This document shows positions 45,946 through 54,383 of a stretch of 64,000 bases of DNA, piece after piece. The notes below the pieces were generated by a model, which was not told the DNA's origin, did not search any database, and saw only the letters and a list, made by a program, of their open reading frames with translations. The position numbers and the translations under genes were made by a program. The stretch is from NCBI GenBank assembly GCA_963790545.1, contig CAWBPA010000017.1:1364001-1428000 (forward strand). The letters run 5' to 3'. Each line of letters begins with the position of its first letter. The stretch's first letter is position 1. This stretch comes from DATBJG01 sp963790545 (GTDB lineage Bacteria > Acidobacteriota > Vicinamibacteria > Vicinamibacterales > JAMQPK01).

Positions 45946-47232
45946 ATGTCCACCGCCACTCCCGTCCATCTCATCCCTCACGTGTCGCAGCCGGACGCCG
46001 ACCGGCGCTGGGACGGCATCGTCCGCCCCTATTCCGCCGAGCAGGTGGAGCGTCTGCGTGGTTCGGTACCGATCGCTTACACCTTGGCGGATCTCGGTGC
46101 CCGGCGCCTGTGGACCCTGCTTCACACCGAAGAGTACGTGCATGCGCTCGGCGCCCTCACCGGAGCGCAAGCGGTGCAGATGGTCCGCGCGGGGCTCAAG
46201 GCCATCTACGTGTCCGGCTGGCAAGTCGCAGCAGATGGCAACACGACCGGGCATACGTATCCTGATCAGAGTCTTTACCCCGTCGACAGCGTTCCCACGC
46301 TGGTCCGCCGCATCAACCGCGCCCTTCAGCGCACCGATCAGATCGAGCACGCCGAGAGCCGAAACGGTCATTATTGGTTCGCACCAATCGTGGCAGACGC
46401 GGAGGCTGGATTCGGCGGACCGCTGAACGCGTTCGAGTTGATGAAGGCGCTCATCGAGGCCGGCGCCTCTGCGGTGCACTTCGAGGATCAGACGGCGTCG
46501 GAGAAAAAGTGTGGACATCTGGGCGGGAAGGTACTGGTGCCCACAAGCCAGTTCATCCGGACGTTGACCGCCGCTCGACTCGCCGCCGATGTCCTGGACG
46601 TGCCCACCATACTTATTGCTCGCACGGACGCGGACAGCGCAAGGCTCCTGCTCTCGGACGCCGACCCGCGCGATCGGGAGTTCATCGTGAAAGGCGAGCG
46701 CACCGTCGAAGGCTTCTTTCACCTGCGGGGTGGGATCGACTACGCGATCGCCCGCGGTCTCGCCTACGCGCCGTACGCCGACATGATCTGGTGCGAGACC
46801 TCGACGCCGAACCTCGCAGATGCGCGTCGATTCGCCGAAGCGGTGCGCGCCGAGTACCCGGGGAAGCTCCTGGCATACAACTGCTCGCCGTCTTTCAACT
46901 GGAAACGGAATCTCGATGCGGCGACGATCGCCCGATTCCAGCGGGAGCTTGGGGCGATGGGCTACAAGTTCCAGTTCGTGACGCTCGCCGGGTTCCACGC
47001 CTTGAACTACGGGATGTACGAACTCGCCCGCAATTACCGCGATCGTGGCATGGCCGCCTACACGGAGCTTCAGGAATCGGAGTTCGCTGCCGAACCGCTG
47101 GGGTACACGGCGACGCGTCATCAGCGAGAGGTGGGAACGGGCTACTTCGACAAGGTGACCGAGACGCTATCCGCCGGGCACGCATCGACGCTCGCCTTGG
47201 GGGAGTCAACCGAAGCGCATCAGTTTGGTTAA
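45946..47232 (+). CDS. aceA: isocitrate lyase
   Basis: This encodes 428 residues, the usual length for bacterial isocitrate lyase. The catalytic KKCGH motif is in ASEKKCGHLGGKVLVP. Metal and substrate-binding blocks are YVSGWQVAADGNTTGHTYPD, WFAPIVADAEAGFGGPLNAF, TILIARTDADSA and YNCSPSFNWKRN. It cleaves isocitrate to glyoxylate and succinate for growth on fatty acids or acetate. No malate synthase gene is seen in this window. Divergent from the RamB/ScfR-type regulator. Confidence 0.97.
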   Translation: MSTATPVHLIPHVSQPDADRRWDGIVRPYSAEQVERLRGSVPIAYTLADLGARRLWTLLHTEEYVHALGALTGAQAVQMVRAGLKAIYVSGWQVAADGNTTGHTYPDQSLYPVDSVPTLVRRINRALQRTDQIEHAESRNGHYWFAPIVADAEAGFGGPLNAFELMKALIEAGASAVHFEDQTASEKKCGHLGGKVLVPTSQFIRTLTAARLAADVLDVPTILIARTDADSARLLLSDADPRDREFIVKGERTVEGFFHLRGGIDYAIARGLAYAPYADMIWCETSTPNLADARRFAEAVRAEYPGKLLAYNCSPSFNWKRNLDAATIARFQRELGAMGYKFQFVTLAGFHALNYGMYELARNYRDRGMAAYTELQESEFAAEPLGYTATRHQREVGTGYFDKVTETLSAGHASTLALGESTEAHQFG

Positions 47233-47252
47233 TGCGAAATTACAGTACGTAG

Positions 47253-47278
47253 GCCGGGTCCTGCTCTTTGGACCCGGC
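47253..47278 (+). terminator. hairpin after aceA
   Basis: A perfect 9-bp stem, GCCGGGTCC/GGACCCGGC, with an 8-nt loop lies 20 bp after the aceA stop. There is no T-run behind it, so it may end transcription with Rho or only stabilise the 3' end. Confidence 0.55.
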
Positions 47279-47338
47279 TGTATTACTATGAAGCCGTCCT
47301 CCCGCATTACTTTAAGAAAGGTGGAGGAAGAGGTTCAG

Positions 47339-48265
47339 ATGAAGAGCGGGATTCTGGCCGCAATTGCCATATTCGTGGCCTGCTCCGCGGTGATCGACGC
47401 GCAGTGGCCCAAATTTCAGGAATCGGGTGTCCCACGCGACGCGAAGGGTCGTGTGCGCATGGACGCGCCGCCGCCGCGGACGTCGGACGGCAAACCAGAT
47501 CTCTCCGGCAATTGGACGAGAGCCGATCGTGATCCGTTACCGGAGGAGCTCAAAGGACTTGTTGGAGACCGCGGCCAGGCGAGACAGCCGGGCCGCGACA
47601 CAGAGGGGATCTTTGTTGAGCCGGGGACTCCGTCTGCCTCTCCAGATCCAAAGTCACCGCCACTGGCGACGTTCTTCGAGCTCGGCACCAACATTCCGAA
47701 CGGCCTGCCTTTCACACCGTGGGCGGCAGACCTGAAAAAGCAGCGGATGGCGTCCAACGCCAAGGACAATCCCGACGCCAACTGCCTGCCGATGGGGATC
47801 ACGCAGTTTCACATGCAGCCCCAGCCGCGGAAGGTTATCCAGACGCCAAACCTGATCGTGATGTTGTACGAGGCGAATTACGGACTGCGGTACATCTACA
47901 TGGACGGTCGAAAGCTTCCACCGCAGGGGGAACCGCAACCCTGGTGGTATGGCTACTCAGTGGGGCGCTGGGAAGGCGATACGCTCGTCGTGGAGACCAA
48001 CAACTTTACGGGCGCAGAGTCCAGTCAATACGACGGCTGGTTGGACGTGCGCGGCAGTCCCTATAGCAGTCAGGCCAAATTCACCGAACGCTTCCGTCGC
48101 CCGACCTTCGGGAAGCTGGAGATCGATGTCACGGTCGAGGACTCGAAGGCTTTTACGAAGCCGTTCACCGTTCGCATCAATCAACGCGTCATCGTTGACG
48201 AAGAGCCTATTGAGTTCATCTGTAATGAAAATCAACAGTTCCGCGTCCGCGTGAAGATCGACTAG
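47339..48265 (+). CDS. conserved secreted protein, GHSxGxWxGDTLVV family (paralog 6)
   Basis: This encodes 308 residues from ATG 47339 (GGAGGAAGAGG upstream). A signal peptide (AAIAIFVACSAVIDA) is followed by QWPKFQESGVPRDAKG, SDGKPDLSGNWTRADR, DNPDANCLPMGITQFH, the core WWYGYSVGRWEGDTLVVETN and FTERFRRPTFGKLEIDVTV, ending FICNENQQFRVRVK. It is closest in this window to paralog 3 and has an extra loop of about 40 residues (PLPEELKGLVGDRGQARQPG). Function unknown. It follows aceA but has its own strong ribosome binding site. Confidence 0.82.
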   Translation: MKSGILAAIAIFVACSAVIDAQWPKFQESGVPRDAKGRVRMDAPPPRTSDGKPDLSGNWTRADRDPLPEELKGLVGDRGQARQPGRDTEGIFVEPGTPSASPDPKSPPLATFFELGTNIPNGLPFTPWAADLKKQRMASNAKDNPDANCLPMGITQFHMQPQPRKVIQTPNLIVMLYEANYGLRYIYMDGRKLPPQGEPQPWWYGYSVGRWEGDTLVVETNNFTGAESSQYDGWLDVRGSPYSSQAKFTERFRRPTFGKLEIDVTVEDSKAFTKPFTVRINQRVIVDEEPIEFICNENQQFRVRVKID

Positions 48266-48328
48266 GTCGCCTCGCCACAAGCAAGCTCTCCTCTTTACAT
48301 CCCACAGGAAGTCAGGCAGACTCCTTCG

Positions 48329-48694
48329 GTGCGTCCGACTGCCGGCCCTCAGACCCGCTCGGCAATTTTGCAGGGTACGCTCAATCTCATGGTCCTGAAA
48401 ACCCTTGACGCGATGGGACCCATGCACGGGTACGGCATCGCGCGACGTCTCGAGCAGCTCAGCGAGCACGTCCTCCTCGTCAATCAGGGCACCATTTATC
48501 TCTGCCTCGTCCGTCTCGTCCAGAAGCGATGGGTGAGCGCCAAATGGGCCAGCTCCGACAACAACCGGAAAGCCAGGTTCTACTCCATCACCAAAGCCGG
48601 TCGAAAGCAGCTCACGGCGGAAGCCGACAACTGGGAGCGCGTTTCCGGCGTCATCGGTCGATTGCTTCGGTTGGTGCCGATTCCACGCGGATGA
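48329..48694 (+). CDS. PadR family regulator of the ADOP module type (module 2)
   Basis: This encodes 121 residues from GTG 48329. The core reads ILQGTLNLMVLKTLDAMGPM, HGYGIARRLEQLSEHVLLVN, QGTIYLCLVRLVQKRWVSAK and NNRKARFYSITKAGRKQL. Instead of the usual Y-P-A-L-x-R-L it has YLCLVRL, a variation in the dimer/wing helix. The stop is 4 bp before the permease start. As in module 1, it probably represses the pair. Confidence 0.92.
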   Translation: MRPTAGPQTRSAILQGTLNLMVLKTLDAMGPMHGYGIARRLEQLSEHVLLVNQGTIYLCLVRLVQKRWVSAKWASSDNNRKARFYSITKAGRKQLTAEADNWERVSGVIGRLLRLVPIPRG

Positions 48695-48698
48695 CGAC

Positions 48699-51371
48699 AT
48701 GCTGACTGACCTTGCGCGGATGGCGGCTCGAGTCATTGCCTTCTTCACGCCACGAAGGCTCGATCGTGATCTCGATGAGGAACTCGAATCGCATTTGACG
48801 ATGCTCGAAACAGAGCACCGGCGACGCGGGATGACCCAAGACGAGGCGCGCCGGGCAGCACGGTTGGAACTTGGAGGGGTCACCCAGCTCCGCGAAGCTC
48901 ATCGCGACCTGCGCGGCCTGCCGTTTGTCGAGGAGGTCGGTCGTGACGTGCGGTACGCGGTGCGCGCGCTCAAGAGGAATCCCGGGTTCGCTTCGGTGGC
49001 CGTGCTCACACTGGCCATTGGGATTGGCGCCAATACCGCCATGTATTCGGTGATTCACAGCGTGCTGCTTCAGCCACTCGATTTCCCCGAATCCGGCCGT
49101 CTGATGCATGTGGCAAGAGGCAACACTGGCGAGACTCAGAATCGATGGTTCTCGCTGGCACGGTTGGAAGCTACCCAGGCGGCTCGATCGTTTACGGGTC
49201 TCGGTGGATTTTTTGGAGCGGCGGAAGATGTCACATTGTCCGGTCACGGGGAACCAGAGGTGTTTAAAGCCGCGCGCGTCTCTGGAAACTTCCTCGACGT
49301 GCTGGGCATCCGCCCCGAACAGGGGCGCAGCTTTCTTCCGCATGAGGATGTCATTGATGGACCACGCGTGGCCATGATCAGTGCCAGGCTGTGGCACCGT
49401 CGATTTCAGGCGGAACCGTCGATCACTGGCCGGACGGTGGTCCTCAACTCGATGCCGTACACGATCGTTGGTGTATTCCCTGTAACGTTTCAATTCCCGT
49501 TTCGAAACATCGATATCTGGTTGACCCAGCCGAACCAGACGTCGCGCTTGCCGCCGCGGTTCCGCGCCTGCTGCGCCCAATTGAGGGGCTTCGCTCGGTT
49601 GAAGGCAGGTGTCACGCCGGAACAGGCGCAGGCGGAGCTGGACCTGTTGAGCGTGCAGTACAGCACGGCAAACCCAATGAGGCTCGACACCGGACGTCTC
49701 CGAGTCGTACCGCTGAAGGACGAGCTCACCGCTAACGTGAGCACGATGCTCTGGATGCTCCTGGCCGCCGTCAGCCTCGTACTCCTGATCGCGTGCACCA
49801 ACGTGGCGACGTTGCTGATGGCGCGCGCAACGTCGCGCGCTCGTGAGCTTGCCGTCAGGTCGGCGCTTGGTGCCGCACGGAGCCGACTCATCCGTCAGCT
49901 TCTGACCGAGAGTGTGGTGCTGTCGGCTGGAGCCGGTGCACTGGGCCTCGTGCTCGCTCGGACAGTTCTTGAGCTCGTTACGCGAATGACGATTTTCGAG
50001 CTGCCTCGGGCGGGTGAAATTCACTTGAGTGGCGCTGTTCTTGGATTGGCGATCGTCTTGTCGGTGATGACCGGCGTCGTTTTTGGAGCGTTTCCCTCGC
50101 GACAAGTGCTCCGGCCCGGACTGATGAACATGCTGCGGCAGAGCGGGGCGAGCGATGCAGGGGCGATAAGAAAACGACGGCTGCTTGGTCTCAGCGCACG
50201 CGGTACGCTGGCTGTCGCGCAAATCGCATTATCAATCGTCTTGCTCGTCGGCGCTGCCCTCATCATGAGCAGCCTCGCCCGACTTGCACGTATCGAATCT
50301 GGATATCAGTCCGCGGGCCTGCTGACAATGCGAATCCCCTTGCCCATGGCCCGGTATGACACACCAGCGAAGCGAACGGCCTTTTTCGATGAGCTCGTGC
50401 GGCGGGTCGAGGCTGCCCCTGGCGTGCGCGATGTCACGATTGTGAGTTGGCTTCCCACGACGGGGGCGTTGTCGACCAATATACAAATTGAATCGCAGCC
50501 AATTGCCGACCCTGGTCACACCGGAATCATGCTGCAGAGCGTGACGCCTGGCTATTTTCGGGTGCTCGGGATCCCCTTGCGCCGCGGACGAGCGTTCACC
50601 GGGCGCGACAACGTGGCGGGCGCACAGCCGGTCATCATCGTGAATGAACGCTTTGCCCGGCGTTTCTGGCCGAGCTACCCCAATGGTGCAGATCCGGTCG
50701 GCCAAGGGCTTATCGTGCCGATATTGGGAAATCGCTCGATCGAGATCGTGGGCGTGGTGGCGGACGTGCGTCACGGCGGGCCGACACTCGAGGCGCCGCT
50801 TCAGCTCTACCTCCCCGAGGTTCTGAATTCTCCCCAGTCGGCCTACCTGGCGGTACGGGGGGACGGCGACCCCATGTCCGCCGTAGATGTCGTGAGGGGC
50901 GCTGTGCTGGCCATCGATCCTGACCAACCGGTCGCCGATATCAAGATGATGGACGAGATTCTCGTCCAGTCAGACGGACAGCGGCACCTGGCCGCGCGGC
51001 TCCTCGGCCTCCTCGCGGGCGTGGCGCTTCTGCTCGCCGTGGTGGGCATTTATGGAGTGCTTGCCTACTCCGTGGCGCAGCGGACGCAGGAAATCGGCAT
51101 CCGTCGGGCGCTCGGCGCGAACCGCGATCACATCCTGCGCCTGGTACTCGGACAAGCGGTGGGTCTCACGCTGATTGGCGTGGTATGCGGCCTCGCGGGC
51201 GCGTTCGCGTTTACACGTTTGCTCGCGACCCTGCTCTTCGAGGTGAGCCCCACGGCTCCGACAGTCTTTGTGGGAGTCGCCGCGCTGTTCGTCCTCGTGG
51301 CGCTCGTGGCCGGACTCATTCCGGCCGGGCGGGCCGTGCGCATTGATCCTATGGCGGCCCTGCGGACCTGA
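48699..51371 (+). CDS. ADOP/MacB-FtsX-like ABC permease (module 2, intact)
   Basis: This encodes 890 residues in one frame, unlike module 1. The N-terminal ADOP prefix RRLDRDLDEELESHLTMLET is followed by RYAVRALKRNPGFASVAVLT. FtsX-like blocks are LLIACTNVATLLMARATSRA and the last one GIYGVLAYSVAQRTQEIGIR, ending IDPMAALRT. Two MacB-like periplasmic domains lie between. The family exports or rearranges unknown substrates. Comparison with module 1 shows what that gene would encode without its single-base insertion. Confidence 0.95.
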   Translation: MLTDLARMAARVIAFFTPRRLDRDLDEELESHLTMLETEHRRRGMTQDEARRAARLELGGVTQLREAHRDLRGLPFVEEVGRDVRYAVRALKRNPGFASVAVLTLAIGIGANTAMYSVIHSVLLQPLDFPESGRLMHVARGNTGETQNRWFSLARLEATQAARSFTGLGGFFGAAEDVTLSGHGEPEVFKAARVSGNFLDVLGIRPEQGRSFLPHEDVIDGPRVAMISARLWHRRFQAEPSITGRTVVLNSMPYTIVGVFPVTFQFPFRNIDIWLTQPNQTSRLPPRFRACCAQLRGFARLKAGVTPEQAQAELDLLSVQYSTANPMRLDTGRLRVVPLKDELTANVSTMLWMLLAAVSLVLLIACTNVATLLMARATSRARELAVRSALGAARSRLIRQLLTESVVLSAGAGALGLVLARTVLELVTRMTIFELPRAGEIHLSGAVLGLAIVLSVMTGVVFGAFPSRQVLRPGLMNMLRQSGASDAGAIRKRRLLGLSARGTLAVAQIALSIVLLVGAALIMSSLARLARIESGYQSAGLLTMRIPLPMARYDTPAKRTAFFDELVRRVEAAPGVRDVTIVSWLPTTGALSTNIQIESQPIADPGHTGIMLQSVTPGYFRVLGIPLRRGRAFTGRDNVAGAQPVIIVNERFARRFWPSYPNGADPVGQGLIVPILGNRSIEIVGVVADVRHGGPTLEAPLQLYLPEVLNSPQSAYLAVRGDGDPMSAVDVVRGAVLAIDPDQPVADIKMMDEILVQSDGQRHLAARLLGLLAGVALLLAVVGIYGVLAYSVAQRTQEIGIRRALGANRDHILRLVLGQAVGLTLIGVVCGLAGAFAFTRLLATLLFEVSPTAPTVFVGVAALFVLVALVAGLIPAGRAVRIDPMAALRT

Positions 51372-51764
51372 GCGGACGCGCAGAGCGAACGCTCAAAATT
51401 GCTGCCGCCGGCCCTGTTCATTCACGGGTCGCGAATCTCCGCGGATCATCGCAGATCGGGCGACCGGCAGACTGGCGAAGCCAGTCTCGTAGGAAGGTGA
51501 ACGATCGAGGATAAGAGCGCCCCAGGAACAGTCCAGCGCTCTTATCCTCGATCGTTCACCTTCCCGCGCGCCTGCGGCGCGGCCGGTCGCCCGGGCCGGC
51601 GCAAGACCGTCGGCGTGAAATCCGCTGAATCCGCGAGATCCGCGTCCCGTGATGAAATTAGGGGCAAGAACTCATCCCGCCGCAAACTGCCTCACAACAT
51701 GATTTTGAGGTACGCTAGACACCCACATTGCCTTCTGAAACTTTCTTCCGTGAGGCCAGGTCCA
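51372..51764. other. long spacer: cruciform plus short degenerate repeats, no gene
   Basis: No credible gene is seen in about 390 bp. Apart from the structured element at 51457-51593, the spacer contains words such as gaatctccgcggatcatcgcagatc and aatccgcgagatccgcgtcccgtgat, like the GATCCGCG repeats at 21748-21850. The start region of the following amidohydrolase lacks a strong ribosome binding site. Confidence 0.6.
51457..51593. other. four-arm junction: nested inverted repeats of 12, 8, 29 and 6 bp
   Basis: The outer stem is CGGGCGACCGGC (51457-51468) with its perfect complement at 51582-51593. Inside it are three hairpins: AGACTGGC-gaa-GCCAGTCT (51469-51487), a perfect 29-bp stem (51492-51520 with 51536-51564, 15-nt loop), and CGCGCC-tgc-GGCGCG (51567-51581). 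Together they form a cloverleaf-like or cruciform structure in DNA or RNA. Its identity is unknown. Confidence 0.9.
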
Positions 51765-53058
51765 ATGAAGCGATTCCTTGCCCTGCTTTCTTTTGTCTGT
51801 CTCACATCTTCAGGGAGCGTTGGCGTCGCACAGGCGCCGGCCGCTCGGAGTCTCGTCATCACGAACGCCCGGATTCTCGATGGCCGCGGTGGCGTCATCG
51901 AGCGAGGTACGGTCACCGTTCGTGATGGAAAAATTGTCTCGGTCGCCCCCGGGGCTGGCAGCGTCGCGGGCGCCCCCGTGATTGATGCCAAGGGCATGAC
52001 CGTCATGCCGGGATTCATCGAATCCCACCGTCACATCATTCGTGGTAACCCTGCCCAGTGGATGAAAGAGGAAGCGGCGCCTCGCATGCAGGAGTATCTC
52101 GATGCGGGGTTTACCACCGTGCTGTCTGCGGGAGATCCGCTCGAACAGATTCTGGAGCTCCGCAAGCGAACCGAAACCGGTGACGTCAAAGGTCCTCGAA
52201 TCATCGCCTCGGGACGCGCCCAGCTGGCGCGAGCTGGCGGTGGAGGTGGAGCGGCAGGGGCCCCGGCCATCGATCCCGCCCGATCCGATCGCTCGCGTGG
52301 ACCTCGCACGACGGCCGCGGCCATTCCGCCCGAGGAGACGCGCGCAACGGTCGCGTCGCTGGCGAAGGCCGGTGTTGACGCGATCAAGACCGCCATCATT
52401 GTCACGCCAAACGGTCCCGAGAAGGAAACGCTCTCGCTGATCGTGAAGGAAGCCAAACAGCTACAACCTCCCGGTCATCACGCATGCCGTCACGGTGCTG
52501 GATACGGTCGCTGCGGTGGAAGCTGGCGTGGCCGTGCTCGTTCACACGCCGCACATCGGCCGTCTCGAGGAATCGCCCGACACCGCCCGCATGATTGCCA
52601 AGGCAGGGATCCCAATGATGTCAACGCTCGGCATCTTCGTGCCCTTCTTCGGCAATGACAATATGCCCCTCTTCCGCGACCGTGGTCCGTTTCCTTGGGA
52701 AACGCTGTCCAGCGGAGGCCAGGGGCCAGTCAACGCACGGCTGCTCTGGGAGGCGGGGATCACCTACGGGTACGGCACCGACAGCAGCTGGCTTCCGAAA
52801 GACTCACTGGCCCAGGAGCTCAAGCCGCTCGCGCTCATGTTCTCTCCGAAGGAGATCGTTTCGATCCTGACGAAGAATGCTGCCGCAGCCGTTCTCCGCA
52901 GCGATCAGATCGGTACTCTCGAGGCGGGTAAGGTTGCCGACATCGTCATCCTCAACGGCGACCCACTGGCAAACGTTTCGAATCTGTTGAACGTGTCGGT
53001 GGTGGTCAAAGGGGGTCAAGTCGTGGTCGACAAGCGGAGCGGCCAGGGCACGAGGTAG
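51765..53058 (+). CDS. secreted amidohydrolase (frameshifted)
   Basis: It starts at ATG 51765 with signal peptide FLALLSFVCLTSSGSVGVA. Hallmarks are LVITNARILDGRGGVIERGT, VMPGFIESHRHIIRGNPAQW (H-R-H metal motif), PVITHAVTVLDTVAAVEAG, ITYGYGTDSSWLP (catalytic Asp) and IGTLEAGKVADIVILNGDPL. The frame changes near 52463 (KQL|NLPVITHAV). One extra base in CTACAAC explains the break. The full length is about 430 residues, normal for imidazolonepropionase-like amidohydrolases. Substrate unknown. It is followed closely by an MBL enzyme. Confidence 0.88.
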
Positions 53059-53062
53059 TACT

Positions 53063-53955
53063 GTGACACGTTGGATCGCGTTCGCATTACTGGTCCTGTC
53101 CGTTGGGACACGGCGGTGCCGCAGGAGCTGCGGCGCAATCTGTTCCAGCGGTCAAGGCGCCGGTACCCAAGCTTTTGCGGTTATATGTCTTCGACTGTGG
53201 CGTGCTGCAGCCCACAGTTGAGGGCGTCGAGCGCTACCACGTGACCACGGCCGAAGTCGGTGAAACCCGGATGCCGGTGCCATGCTTTCTCGTTGCTCAT
53301 CCGCGCGGGACACCTGATGTGGGACGTTGGCGTCATCCCCGACTCCATCGTCGAATCGCAGCCGAAGGGTGCGCGATCCAACGTGAACCCGACCGTTTCG
53401 GCCACCGTCACGCGAACCCTCAAGAGTCAGCTCGCCGAAATCGGGTACGCGCCTACTGACATCACGTATGTCGCCATCTCGCACGCGCACATCGACCACA
53501 CGGCAAACCTGAACGCGTTTTCAGCGGCGACCTGGCTGACTCCGAAAGCCGAACGCGATTTCATGTGGGCCGAGAACAACCCTCGCGTGAATCCTTCCTT
53601 CTACACGGAGCTGAAGCGCACCAAATCGATCGTGCTCGACAAGGACGAGCACGACGTGTTCGGCGACGGTCGGGTCGTCATCAAATCGGCGCCGGGCCAC
53701 ACCCCTGGCCATCAGGTCCTGGTGTTGAACCTGGCCTCGACCGGGCGCGTGATGCTCAGCGGTGATCTCTACCATTACCCACAGGAACGCACGCTGCGCC
53801 GGCCGCCCCCTGATAATGAGTACAGCGTCAGTGGGTCTGCCACCTCGCGCGTCACCATTGAGGAATACTTACAGAAGACCGGGACCGTGCTGTGGATCGA
53901 GCACGACTTCGTGGCGAACGCCAAGCTCAAGAAATCGCCGAGCTATTACGAATGA
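53063..53955 (+). CDS. secreted metallo-beta-lactamase-fold enzyme, N-acyl homoserine lactonase-like (two frameshifts)
   Basis: It starts at GTG 53063 with signal peptide WIAFALLVLSVG. Beyond it comes KLLRLYVFDCGVLQPTVEGV, then GHLMWDVGVIPDSIV, then the zinc motif ISHAHIDHTANLNAF (H-x-H-x-D-H), SAPGHTPGHQVLVLNLA and VMLSGDLYHYPQE. Two frame changes at about 53106 and 53308 both involve GGG in GGGACA, where one G is surplus. This subgroup includes AttM/AiiB-like lactonases, though many members act on other lactones. The start is 4 bp after the amidohydrolase stop, so one operon. Confidence 0.83.
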
Positions 53956-53964
53956 GGAACTTCC

Positions 53965-54365
53965 ATGAGACTCCGACACGTGATTTTCCCAACGCTTGCC
54001 TTCGCTGCCGTCATGGTTGGTGTGAGCGCGCAGCAGCCTGGCTTCAAGCGCACCGTGCTCCAGCAGAGAGACCTTTCAGGTACCCGGGTCGCGAAATCGT
54101 ATCGGCCGTCGCCGAGTTTCAGGCGAAAGCCACCGTCGGCCGACATACGCATCCGGGAGAGGAAGCCGGGTACATTCTGGAAGGCGCGATCGTCCTCGAG
54201 CAGGAGGGCAAGCCAGCGGTCACGCTCAAGGCCGGGCAGACATTCTTCATTCCGCCGGGAACGGTTCACAACGCGACGAACAACGAGTCGGCACCGGCAC
54301 GCGTGCTGGCAACGTACATCGTTGAAAAAGGCAAGCCGCTCGCCTCGCCGGTCGCGACCAGGTAA
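53965..54365 (+). CDS. secreted cupin-domain protein (frameshifted)
   Basis: ATG 53965 with signal peptide HVIFPTLAFAAVMVGVSA. The cupin motif follows: VGRHTHPGEEAGYILEG (H-x-H-x(3-4)-E), then LKAGQTFFIPPGTVHNATN (second His). The frame shift near 54080-54088 is +2 overall. Removing one G from GG and one from GGG gives DLSVPGREIVSAVAEFQAK, which fits the family. Cupins of this size often bind small ligands or metals; the function is unknown. It is 9 bp downstream of the MBL enzyme. Confidence 0.83.
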
Positions 54366-54383
54366 CCAGTCGGAGACAGTGCT

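Noticed and set aside
48651..50222. Minus-strand open frame of about 520 codons opposite the ADOP permease
   Set aside because: Antisense shadow of an intact permease; composition is not protein-like and no ribosome binding site or domain is seen.
51457..51593. tRNA or CRISPR origin of the cloverleaf-like structure
   Set aside because: The arm lengths (12, 8, 29, 6 bp) do not fit a tRNA, no anticodon or TPsiC sequence is present, and there are no spaced identical repeats as in CRISPR.
53063..53955. Other in-frame stops as selenocysteine codons (broken MBL, kinase, TonB and membrane genes)
   Set aside because: Their two sides lie in different reading frames, so a single recoded stop cannot join them.
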